Below, piece after piece: positions 1 to 10,009 of a DNA stretch of 64,000 bases. Origin of the DNA: Neurospora tetraspora. Lineage: Eukaryota > Ascomycota > Sordariomycetes > Sordariales > Sordariaceae. The position numbers were made by a program, and so were the translations under genes. The notes below the pieces were generated by a model that saw nothing but the letters and a program-made list of their open reading frames with translations, made no database searches and was not told where the DNA came from. The DNA lies in contig NW_026944384.1 of NCBI RefSeq assembly GCF_033439725.1, forward strand, positions 2,170,001 to 2,234,000. The letters run 5' to 3'. Positions within the stretch are counted from its first letter, which is position 1. Each line of letters starts with the position of its first letter.

Positions 1-575
1 CCCATCAACAAAGCCAGGTTGTATTTTTTTTGTTCATATCATTGCCCTTGACGTGCACCTTGTCTTCAGCTCTCCTTCAAACACCACTCCGACTGGAGAC
101 TCAACTTCACCACGCACATCTCAGGTTTGTACTGTGCCTCAAGCACTCATCGAGTAGAGCACCGCACCGAACATGATTTGTGTGTGTCGACGGCCTCTCG
201 CACTTCACAGGCCACTTCCTCACCAGCTCAACAGCCCAAAGGATCAATTATTGTCCGCACTTATGCCATCCTGCTCGTTGGTTGACATCACCCAGAATCA
301 GAGCAAGCTTCGCCCTAGGAGTTTACGCAGACCGCTAATGGCGTATATCTGCGTGGAAAACACGACACTGTTCAGGGCGTTCAATCATATCGCATCATTT
401 TGCGTGGCGTGGTCCTTGCATGTAAGCGTTATGATTCAGGGAGGAAAGATTGTTCGAGGAAGGGGACCATGGATATATTTGCAGTAACGACCAAACAGTG
501 GACAGATCTTCGAAGTAGGTATAGTGTGCGTACAGGCTTCGTTGAGATGCGGTGGCTCAAGTGATCAGCTCAAGC
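1..575. other. Left-edge intergenic DNA / transportin 3' flank
   Basis: No convincing gene is visible. The stretch lies downstream of the transportin stop codon and probably holds its 3' UTR. A 104-codon open frame on the plus strand (173-487) shows no recognisable domain and is most likely chance. Confidence 0.5.
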
Positions 576-3567
576 TCAGAGAGCGAAGAGCCTCTGGAGC
601 AGCTCGAGGTCCTTGGCTTCCATTTGCATGAGGAAGTTGGCGAATCCCGGAATGATTTGTTTATAGACATTGATAATCTGCGTGAAGAAACCACCAAGTT
701 AGAATAGATCAGGTCATGGAAATTCTCGGGTTGATACTTACGTTCTGGAAGGCTTCATGCAACTCTGACAAAACGGGCTTCTGCAGGCTGAGTTCCTGAT
801 AGTTGGCAATTGTGCTAAAGTAGTGCAGTAAAACGCTCTCCATAGCCTGGGGGTTGCGAGTAACCATCTCAGTGAAGCCACGGAGTGCTGTGGCCTTCTC
901 TTCAGAAGGATCAACATCATCCATTGTGTCGAGGAACTCCTCAGCAAAATTGCCAAGGTGTGGGGCCACAAGTTCGGCGTTGTCAAGTCCTAACCTACCC
1001 AAGGCAATGGCGGCGTTTTCGCTGACACCTCCGGGTACCCTGGGGTTGGAGAGGATGTCAACACATCGTTGAAGGAGCTGGGGCACGAATGGCGCCATTC
1101 CTGCCTTGTACTGAAGAGCAATCTCGCCGACACTCCAGCAGGCGTTGTTGACAACGCTGAAGCTGTTGTCGACCTCCTCATCCAGGATAGTGTCCATGTC
1201 CAAGCGCTTGATAACGACCGGCATAATGTTGGGCAGGAATGGCTTGAGTTGTTCGAAGACGTACTTGGCACAGTCACCGAGAAGAGCGTATGCCGATTGC
1301 TGAACCGCATCAGATTGATCCCCCATGCACAGAGCCATCAGCTCGAAGAAGGTTGGCTGGGCGTTGGCAACAAGCTTGGAAGCCTTGTCGTTGTCCAGGG
1401 CTTGGATGATGGCACTCAGAAGATCGAGGCTGGTGACCAGGAAATCCTCATCAGGTTGATCAAGGTCAGTGTTGGTCTTGGCCTTCATGGCCTGCTCCAG
1501 GTTTTGGTGGATAATTCTGATACACCTGGCGAAGATAGGCTCGGCGTAAGGGGTGAAGGCATCGCCAAGGGCCATGGCAACGTAGGAAAGGCACTCGAGC
1601 AAGGGGAAAAGCTCCCGAGACTCATCGCCCACCTTCTGCCATCTGTCGAGCAGGACTGGCATCAACTGGTTGCTAAGTTCAGGCCTAGCCAGGACGGGGC
1701 CGATGTGCTCAGCCAGCGTCTGAACGCAGTCGTAGAGAACCCACATATTTTTATCCTTGTACTTGCCGAAGCATCGGATGTATTGCTGGATGATGGGTCC
1801 GCAGTAAGGCTCGAGCGCCTTGCCTGCCTTCTCTTCTAGGTTCGCCATGGCGGAGGCACCAGCTTCCTGGACGTTCTTGTTCTTGTCAAGCATCTTCTTG
1901 AGAATTCCGTCCATCATAGGCAGGAAGTATCTCTCCTTTTCTGCCGGATCCGTAAGGCCAACCGCCCACGCAGAGTATCGGCCAAGGGTCCAGCAGGTAA
2001 TCTGGCGAACCACCGGCTCCTCGTCGTCGAGGAGACTGACAAGATAAGGCACCAATTCTGGAAGGTGGGGAACGACCACGTCCATGCAGCCATCAGCAAC
2101 AGCACCAAGAGCGAGAACAGCCGCTTCTCTGTAGGACCAGTCCGCGTGCTTGAGGTTGCTCTGCAAATATGGTAGGATAGAGGTGAAGACTGGTCCGCCA
2201 AAATCGCGAGCAAATACATCAAGTGCCGCCGCCGAGCACTTGCGGAGAGTCCACTTCTCATCGGGGTTCTCATCTCCCTCGGACTCGCTATCATCGATTT
2301 CGCCATCTTCCAGGTCGCCGTCGTCTTCCTCCATGCTTGCAACCTTCTCGAAAGCGTTTCCGTTCTTCGCCATGTCAGCCGCGGTATTACCATTGGCAGC
2401 ACGGGTCAGCTTCTTCTTGGCGAACTGTGGCTTGATGTCCTCCTCCCTATCTTCTTCGTGCTCATCGTCCGAAGCACCTCCAAGTATGGCAATATCCTCG
2501 GGACTGTAGACCATGCACTCCAAAAGTACGGGGATGATGTCTGTGATGTACGGTTCCAGGGCCTGCCACAGGTTGTCGTGCTCTCCGACAGTCAGCCAGA
2601 ACTCGGCAGCCTCAGTGGCAAGATCCTCGTCGTCGCCCTTTTGTTGAGCGATGATGTACTTGGCCAGGCCTTCGATATGTGGCAGAAGCTTGTCCGGACG
2701 GGTTTCCACCAGGTTCACAAAAGCACGACAGACCTGTTTCCGTACATCGATTGAGGGGTCTTCAGCCAGAGCAAAGAGGTGCTGTAGAAGGTCATCTATC
2801 GAGTTCAGCATGGCCTGCGACTTCCTAGGGGTGAACACATTGATGGCTGTGAGAGCATGGGCGCGGACTTTGGGCACCGTGCTCCTGGTCGCCTGAATGA
2901 GCTTGGGAAGGAGAAAGTTGATAGGCCTTTGGCCGTTGTGTTCCCTTTCCAGCATCTTCGCATTGTCTTCGCAGATCTTTGCCATGGCAGCCATAGCTCC
3001 CTCCTGCGCCTCGGGCGTTACCTGGCCAGACTCATTGGTCAACGTCTTGAGCAACTCCGGCAGAAACTCGGGCCAGCCGTAGATTCCTCCCTTGTTGATC
3101 AGCTCAGTCGCAAGAGTGCCTGCATGACTGCGGATCTGTGAGTTCTTGTCCTGGAGCCCCAAGGGGACGGCCATTTTGACGAGAGCCAAGCTCTGTTCTG
3201 GAATCTTGTCATAGTTGTTCTTGATGTTGTTCTTCAGCATCAGAGCGGCGGCACAGCGCACAAGATGCCAGTCCGCAGCGGTCGCTGGAAAAACCTGGGG
3301 TGGTTCCGAGCTCGAGATAATGAGGGCCAAGTAGTTGTTGATATCGGGCGACGCTTTCGCTTGGTTAAGCATCTGGTTGATAAATACAGGTCAGAATCTC
3401 TGTCCTGTGGCAATACTCAAGCAAAGCCCGGGGTAGCTAGGTGGTGCCGAGGGGCATCAACTCACGATTTCAGCCTGCTTCTGGGCGGCCTTGTTGAAGG
3501 CGCTCAGGGAGTCCTTCAGACATTGTGCCAGAGTCTTCAGGTTCTCTCCACTCGGTTGCCAAGCCAT
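576..3567 (-). CDS. KAP104: Transportin / karyopherin beta-2 (Kap104-type nuclear import receptor)
   Basis: Import receptor that carries PY-NLS cargoes such as mRNA-binding proteins through the nuclear pore and releases them on Ran-GTP. Inferred structure: exons 3466-3567, 742-3372 and 576-677, giving about 944 residues (yeast Kap104 and human TNPO1 are about 900). The start is the ATG at 3567 (MAWQPSGENL). Donors GTGAGT and GTAAGT and acceptors CCAG and GCAG keep the frame. HEAT repeats fill the protein. The N-terminal part has the early-repeat motif ASPDINNYLAL and the MLKNNIKNN segment. The centre has the long acidic loop ending DREEDIKP that is diagnostic of transportin and ejects cargo, followed by LRKCSAAALDV and ITCWTLGRYS. 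Other importins (Kap95, Kap121) lack this loop and motif pair. The last exon supplies the C-terminal helices (QIIPGFANFL). The nearest upstream gene is 1.9 kb away on the same strand. Confidence 0.93.
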
Positions 3568-5473
3568 GGTGATAGTTGGGGTTAGAGTGACACAGGCGCG
3601 TGACGTCGGCGATGTGTTTGCGTGGTGGCGGCGGCGGTTGGTGGGTTCTCAAACTTCGATATCTCGTAGCTGACGAGAACTAGAACGATGGTTTTTGGCC
3701 GATACCGGTGAACTGCTGAAGAGTCGAGCGCAAGATCGGGAGGCGCAAAAAAGGGTAGGCGACTCGAATGGACCCTTTGTCAATGCAAGTTGTGTAAGAG
3801 GCGCCGGGTCACCACAGCGCAGCCTTTAAGCCAGAGGTTCTCTTGAGAGTTCGTTTAGTTGGAGCTGGTCATGGGTAGTCGCATCTGGCAGGCCAACGAG
3901 TAGCAAGAGCAGCAGACAAGAATCGGCAGTTTGTCTTCGGGAAGGCAGCAGGGTGTTGTTTCGAGATGGAAGAGATATCCAGGAGCAATTGCCAGACATG
4001 CAGTGGGAGGTCGGCGGCGATGAATGGTAGTCGTGGGTGGGCGGCGGGCAAGGTTCGAGCAGGGCAATGTTTAATGTGGGGTGCAAGTGGGCCTTGGCTG
4101 GCCTCTATTTTTTGCTGTGCCGTTAAGTTTCTGTTGAAGACAAGTGCCCGGGCCCTGCACATCTGCACTCGCACTCGGAGTGCGGTGCGAATGCGATGCC
4201 AAGCCTGCTAGTGTTGGAGATGCAGGCCTGTCAAGAAATGGTGGCAGGTGTGGTCAGTGGTCTTCAGGTGCTGGGTCTGTGTGGGCGGTTGTAGCTTCTG
4301 TCCAAGAGCGGGGCCGGGGCCGCCCCTTGAGGTTACGCTTGATGAGGTCGTCTCTGCATGGCGGCCACCCGCTCAGATGGTTGCACAAAACCCCCTTTGA
4401 TAATGATAAGATTTCTGCTACGTACGCGCCTTGAAATCGATGGCACAGTTACAGCAGCAAGTCATTAATGCCCGAATCGAATCGAACAGAAAATGGCACC
4501 GGGGACATTCATTCAAGAGGAGTCATCGGCACAGCTTTTGGTGTCGCAGTCAATGAGACGCCCGGCCCTTGGAACCTCGATCAAGGCCTGGCCGAGGATT
4601 CGATACTTGGGTTCGTCCCATTTCCCGGTTTGTGGCCCGCCCGTCTCTATCAAGTCAAGCTTAGAGAAAAGCCGGGTTTGTATGCGTTGCCTGGATTGTT
4701 TGGATGGTAGTATTGGTAGGTAACATCTCTCGCATGTGGCCTCCGTTTCTAGGTCAAGAGCCTGCTTGATGCTCTTCCATATCTTCAGTTGGAAATGGGC
4801 TTCTAGACCGCTTCCCGTCCTTTGGGAACCAGATGGCGAGCTTTCCTCATCACTTCTTTCGCTCTTTCTTGCTGTATAAGCCGCATCATGTCCATCACGG
4901 GCAGGATACCAGTCGTCTTCTTCAGACCGACCAGAGACATGGAACTTGGATGTCGTCAGAGGGTCCACGACACAGTTGCCGTGCAACAGACGGCTGAGAC
5001 CTGCCAGACCTGCCAGGTCAGGTTTGTGAGCCAATACATCCCGAGGCCATGTTAGATGCGCCAAAGATGAAGCTGAAGATAGCACCCTCTGCCGTATCAT
5101 ATAGCCAGGACTTTCGGGTTCAAAACCTCTCCGTCGATTTTCTGAAGGCTACTTGCCTTCGGCCATGCCCCATCGGGATATGGTGCCAATCCATATCGCT
5201 ACCAATACCCGACATGTATCAAGCAGGTAACCGAACACGAGTGACAGTTCCGTGGCCTTCTCGGGGCATGGATCGTGGGGAATAACAGTCCTTTGTGGCA
5301 CGTTCAAACAAGGCGAATAGGTTAGGCAAGCTCGATCTAAGCGTTTGCAGAAACTCGTCAGGAAGGGAACTGCCGGAATCCCCTTGGCCGTGTTTGTGTG
5401 CTACAGCTTGTGCCCGTCAACAGTAGCGAAAGAATGTAGTAAGGGGAGGGGTTCTTTTGTCAAAGTTCGAGGC
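3568..5473. other. Intergenic region upstream of transportin
   Basis: About 1.9 kb of normal-composition DNA containing the transportin promoter and the 3' flank of the upstream chaperone gene. The only long open frame is the minus-strand one at 4513-5100, listed separately. No repeat or RNA gene was recognised. Confidence 0.5.
4513..5100 (-). CDS. Doubtful 195-codon open frame, no recognised family
   Basis: An uninterrupted minus-strand frame between the chaperone and transportin genes. The predicted protein is rich in Ser, Arg and Asp, has no signal peptide or membrane segment and matches no family I know. The middle has a CERCYLP segment but no full zinc-binding pattern. It could be a small lineage-specific gene or chance coding in a long 3' or 5' UTR. 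The absence of a recognisable domain argues against it. Confidence 0.2.
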   Translation of the reverse strand: MIRQRVLSSASSLAHLTWPRDVLAHKPDLAGLAGLSRLLHGNCVVDPLTTSKFHVSGRSEEDDWYPARDGHDAAYTARKSERSDEESSPSGSQRTGSGLEAHFQLKIWKSIKQALDLETEATCERCYLPILPSKQSRQRIQTRLFSKLDLIETGGPQTGKWDEPKYRILGQALIEVPRAGRLIDCDTKSCADDSS

Positions 5474-5957
5474 TCAGGACTGGACTCCATTGGGCGTCGC
5501 GTTGGCAGACTTGAGTTTGGACAGGACAAGCTCGGCCACCTGTTTGAAAGCTTCCATCTCCTCTTCAATGGTCCCGCCAAGGCCAGCGCTGGCAAAGCTC
5601 GCCGAGTTGCCCACGTAAGTAGGAAGTTGCGTCCTCCTTGTGATCAGCTTTGCCAGTCGGGTGGTAAACTCCAACGTTGGTTCAACCGTACAAAGAGGAG
5701 TTGACAGAGGCTGTGTTGGGTTGTATCTCTAAATCAAAATCAGTCATTGGGACATGTATCAGATTGGCAGCGGGTGGGAGACTCACATCCGGCAGCGCAT
5801 AAACAAATGACCCCAGGGGAGTGGGTGACGTCGCCTCTTCGGCCGAAGCAGTGGTGAGAAAGAGCACAATGGCCTTGGACTTGACTGTCAATTGGATGTA
5901 GATGCGCGTGTCCATTGATCGCGGCAAGGGAAGCGAGAGCTGGATAGGGGCATCCAT
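5474..5957 (-). CDS. Proteasome assembly chaperone 4-like protein (PSMG4/Pba4 type)
   Basis: Small two-exon gene. Exon 1 is 5787-5957 and exon 2 is 5474-5728, with a 58-bp intron (donor GTGAGT, acceptor TTTAG, phase 0), giving about 141 residues. An in-frame ATG at 5981 would add eight residues. The N-terminal half (IQLSLPLPR, then KSKAIVLFLTTASAEE and GSFVYALPD) and the C-terminal half (LAKLITRRTQLPTYVGNS followed by GLGGTIEEEMEAF) match the beta-sandwich fold of the PAC4 family as I know it. Members work with PSMG3/Pba3 to seed the proteasome alpha ring. Neither exon alone looks like a gene; only the spliced product does. It is divergent from the methyltransferase-like gene, which starts 0.94 kb away. 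Confidence 0.75.
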
Positions 5958-6895
5958 GATAGGTGTCCGTGGCGATCTCAATTGTATCGAAGGGTTCGAG
6001 GACAGTTGCAGATTTTGATTACGGTTTGCTCGGCTACTAGGGCTTGAATGCGAATGAAGGGCCTCGTCAGCTTCGAGAGGATGAAGGTTCGTTCGGGTGG
6101 AGGTTCACTTAGTGGAAAGGAACAGACGGGACGGGACGGAGTGAGATGAAGACGGAGTTTGGTCTCGGCGGGGGCGGGGGTTGGACGTTGGAAGTGGAGG
6201 GAAAAGTGGCCGGGGAAGTGGAACTGAAGACGCGGCCGGCGAGATCACCTGGCCCGGACAGCTTGCCCGCCCTGAAGGAAGTGAAATTGCAGTGGCTTGC
6301 ACCTTCTGTAGCCAGAAATTTACAGCGGATGGGGCCTGCAGTTTCCCGTGCGATTGCCGCCTCCGGAATTTCTCCGATGGGCAGGGGCAGTCAAAGTGTC
6401 AAACCGCCGGGCAACAGCAACATGGCGCCATTATGCATGAGGGCAACTGCTCCTTCCATCTCACCTTTACAACGGATGGTGAAAAATAATGAAGGAACAC
6501 ACCATGCATGAATTTGGCAGAAATGTTTGTTGTCTTAATTTCTCTTCTGATTTCCACTGTTTTCCTAGCTTCCAAACATTGAAGCGGAAAACTCACGGCA
6601 CATGATGAATCAATGATCCGCCCATAACCGGCCCGGCAGCCAGAGGAGACGACCGTGCCGACCTCCGCGCCGAGACTCTTCAACTAAGCAAAAGACGCGG
6701 CCCCGATACTGGCCGCTCATATCCACAACACCCAACCTTGACTACGCGTCTCCTCGCACTGATACCTCAGCCGTTTGTAATTGTGACTAGTATATCTTCG
6801 TCATATCACTTTGACCACAGGACACACAGAACTTTGAGAGACCCAGTTGTCTTACGACTTCAGTCCCGCCTTCATCCCACAAAAAAGAGCTCGAA
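5958..6895. promoter_or_regulatory. Shared divergent promoter region
   Basis: About 0.94 kb separates the start codons of the chaperone gene (-) and the methyltransferase-like gene (+), so it must hold both promoters. There is a G-rich stretch around 6170-6230. I cannot name a specific factor site. Confidence 0.5.
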
Positions 6896-8377
6896 ATGGA
6901 GGAGGGCGAGCAGCAGTGGAAAGGCATTGAGACTGCCATTGAAGACCCGGAGGAGGCAAGAGTCATATATTGTGCGCTCGACTCATTTGTGTCAGTAGTC
7001 CCCCATCACTTCTGCTTCACCTTTGGCTTTAAACCCCGTCCAGACCCTCGCAAGACCGGCTTCTTGCTTGTTCATGTTCCCGGCAAAAGAAGCAATCACT
7101 CCCGGCTTCCGTAGTTCGGCGTCGTGAACGGTGATGGCCGACCATCACGCCCGGCAGGTCCGGTTTTATTTACCCTAGTTCAAGCCTTTTCAAACTCTTG
7201 GGTACATTTGCAAATTTCCTATTACTGACTTGAGAGTAGCCAATATGCCAGGATAGCACATTTCAACTGCACGCATTTGAGGAGGCAGTCCTTTTATGCT
7301 CTTCCCGAGGCTCACTGGAAGATGCTGGCAGCGCCACCGTTCAACTATCTGGACACCCTAGACAAGGTTGACGATGCCATCGAGTCCAACGCCGAACTAG
7401 CACGCGCCATAGTCCGCGTAGGTCTGGTCAACTTCCAACCACAGGACGTCACGCAGGGTAGCGAACCCACGATCCCTCCCCGATGGAGGGGCTGCGCGAA
7501 ACGCTTGGATATCGACAAAGCCCGTAGTACTCTCAGGCAGTTCTACCGAGACTGGTCCGCTGAGGGCAAATCTGAGCGTGAAATATGCTTTGGCCCTATT
7601 TTCCGCGCCCTGGAAGCACAAAAGGAGTCAAGACCAAAGGACGCCCCGCCCATGAGGGTGCTTGTGCCTGGGGCAGGACTGGGCCGTCTTGTCTTTGAGC
7701 TCTGTGCCAAAGGGTACGTGTCTGAAGGCAACGAAATATCATACCATCAGCTGCTGGCCTCATCTTATATCCTGAACTGTGTTGGAAAGCCAGGGCAACA
7801 CACAATCTACCCCTGGATTCACACTTTCTCTAACCATTCGACACGGGATAACCACCTGCGAAGCTACGCCGTCCCAGATGTGCACTGTGCAACCGAACTG
7901 ACACGGCTGGAAGAGGAGGGAGTTGCCGTTGGAGAAATGAGCATGACCGCTGCTGATTTCCTGTGTCTTTATACTGAAGACTATCAAGCCGAAGCATGGG
8001 ATGCGGTAGCTTGCGTCTTCTTCCTTGACACGGCTCCGAACTTGATTCGGTACCTGGAAACCATCTTTTATTGTCTGAAACCTGGCGGTCTGCTCATCAA
8101 CCACGGCCCGTTACTCTGGCACTTTGAGAACAATGCGCCCGGAGGACACGGTCATGACGATGATGAGGGTGACTATGATACCACCGGGATTGCGGACCCT
8201 GGTAGCTTTGAACTCTCTGACGACGAGGTGATGGCGCTGGTTACCAAGGTCGGATTCCAAATCGTCTCTCGCGAGACCGGCATCGAATCTCCCTATCTTT
8301 TGGATCAGGAGTCCATGCTACAAACCGTATATAAGGCGAGCTCATGGGTAGCCCGCAAACCACGCACTACGGCATAG
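6896..8377 (+). CDS. N2227-family methyltransferase, carnosine N-methyltransferase-like
   Basis: Exon 1 is 6896-6990 and exon 2 is 7252-8377, with a 261-bp intron (donor GTCAGT, branch-like CTGAC near 7226, acceptor CCAG), giving about 406 residues. Joining in this phase produces a continuous sequence across the junction into HLRRQSFYALPEAHW, the entry motif of the N2227 family. The SAM-binding site is clear: RVLVPGAGLGRLVFEL followed by GNEISYHQLLASSYILN. Further on, WDAVACVFFLDTAPN and LKPGGLLINHGPLLWHFEN form the catalytic core. Family members (human CARNMT1, yeast YNL092W) methylate the imidazole of histidine-containing dipeptides or protein histidines; the substrate in this fungus is not shown by sequence. 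The 3' end faces the dehydrogenase gene, 214 bp away. Confidence 0.9.
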
Positions 8378-8591
8378 GACCTGATTCACCTCTCAAGAAT
8401 TCACAACCGAACATAGGCTGCTACCGCGAGCTTTATATATAACATATGTACATAACACAGGCTACAGCAGCTCATGAACCAAAGAAAGACATTGGACTGT
8501 TATAACATACCCACATGCCAAATCTATCATCTCAACGTCTCTCTAGTCGAACTCCTTCCTCTTTCAACGAAGCTCTAACCCACCAACCGAT

Positions 8592-9663
8592 TCACAACTT
8601 CGCCTTCTCCTCCACATTCAACTGCCCACTCGCCCACATCGCACCACCATCAACCGCAATCGTCGCACCATTCACGTGCGCACCCGCCCTGCTCGCCAAA
8701 TACACCACCACACCCGCAATATCCTCCGGCCTTCCAAGCCTCTTCATCGGGTTCGCCGCCGCAATGCTCTCCTTCCCACCGCTCATATCCAACAACCCAT
8801 TACTCATCTTCGTCGGGAAAAAGCCCGGGCAAATACTATTGACCGTAATACCCCTGGGTCCCAACTCCACCGCCAAGTTCCTCCCCAAATGAATCACGGC
8901 CGCCTTCGAAGCACTATACCCATACGTCCCTTGCTTACCAATAGTCCCAATACCCAAGCCCGCCACGGAAGCAGTGATGATCACACGGCTGGGGTCCTCG
9001 ACGCTCGCCTTCTTTTGGAGCAACGGGGCAAACTCGCGAATGGTGTTGAACACACCCCTAACGTTCAGGTCCATGACCTTGGCAAAGGCCGAATCGGGAT
9101 GCTCGTCAAAGGCCGCGCCCCAGGTGGCGCCGGCGTTGGCTAGCAGAATGTCGACGTGGTCGGTGTGCTTGGCGACTTCGGAGACGAGGTGCTGCACGCC
9201 TGATAAGGTGGCGGCGTCGGCGGGGATGGAGATGGCCTTGGCGCCCAGGGCGAGACCGGGGAGGGCGTTAAGGGTCTTGACGGCGCTGTCGCAGGCGGAG
9301 GCTTTGCGGGAGGATATGAAGACTTTGGAGGCGCCGGCTTGGAGGAGGCTGTTCGGGTTATTTTGGGGTTAGTCAAAGTGAGAATCTGGAGGGTCAATGG
9401 GGATGTGGTTAGGGGGGGGTTGTTGAGGATGGGGAGATGTGGTGTGTGAGAGCTGTGTATGAACGCAAGAATAAAAACATGAAAAAATAACATGGAATTC
9501 GAGATCAAAGGTTGATTTTGAATATCAACACAAATAGGCAAAAAAAAAAAACTTACGCCGAAGCAGCACTAAGACCCAACCCTCTCGAGCCACCCGTCAC
9601 AACAGCAACCTTGCCCTTGACAGAGAAGAGGGAAGGGAAATCGTTAAGCTGAGCGTCCGCCAT
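8592..9663 (-). CDS. Short-chain dehydrogenase/reductase (FabG/RhlG-like)
   Basis: Exon 1 is 9557-9663 and exon 2 is 8592-9348, with a 208-bp intron (donor GTAAGT, acceptor ACAG), giving about 287 residues. The Rossmann cofactor motif is VTGGSRGLG at about residues 22-30. Then come the structural NAG motif (LLANAGA), the catalytic Ser in ITASVAG and the YxxxK pair in YGYSASKAAV. The C-terminal IAVDGGAMW is typical of classical SDRs. The intron falls just after the glycine-rich loop. Resemblance to 3-oxoacyl reductase-type SDRs is general and does not fix the substrate. Its start codon is only about 250 bp from the left end of the 16.4-kb AT-rich insertion, so its promoter is short or partly displaced. 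Confidence 0.9.
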
Positions 9664-9910
9664 TGTGTATTGTGTGTGTTGTGTTTCTTCCTCTTCCTTT
9701 TCTTTCTTTGCTTTTCTTCGGTTCAAATATGAAACCTGAGAAGTTACAGAATTTGAACTTAAAAAAGAGTCAACGTGTTGATGTATCGTATAAAACCTGT
9801 GGTGCTTCCCCGGATCGGGACGTGGGCCGCTTTTTAAGACATCGGGGACGGACTTTGCCCCCTGCACTGCTTGGTCTGCGGGGGAGGGACAGCTCGGTAT
9901 GTACCTAGTG

Positions 9911-9953
9911 TACGGTGGCCCAAGTGTTGGCTATGCTCAATTGAAAAAGTTTG
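9911..9953 (+). repeat. Left terminal inverted repeat of the 16.4-kb insertion
   Basis: Starts TACGGTGGCCCAAGTG. This end and about 60 bp inside it have near-normal base composition, while RIP-type decay is strong from roughly 10,010 onward. Confidence 0.75.
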
Positions 9954-10009
9954 GTCAGAAAATAGCCCGTGTTAACTGTAGGCACTAGGTACACGCCTAG
10001 GCGCGTTAG

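Noticed and set aside
1069-1839. A 256-codon plus-strand open frame.
   Set aside because: It lies antisense within the transportin coding sequence and reflects its codon bias.
5112-5130. GGTTCAAAACC, an exact match to the tRNA B-box consensus.
   Set aside because: No T-stem pairing around it and no A-box upstream, so a chance match.
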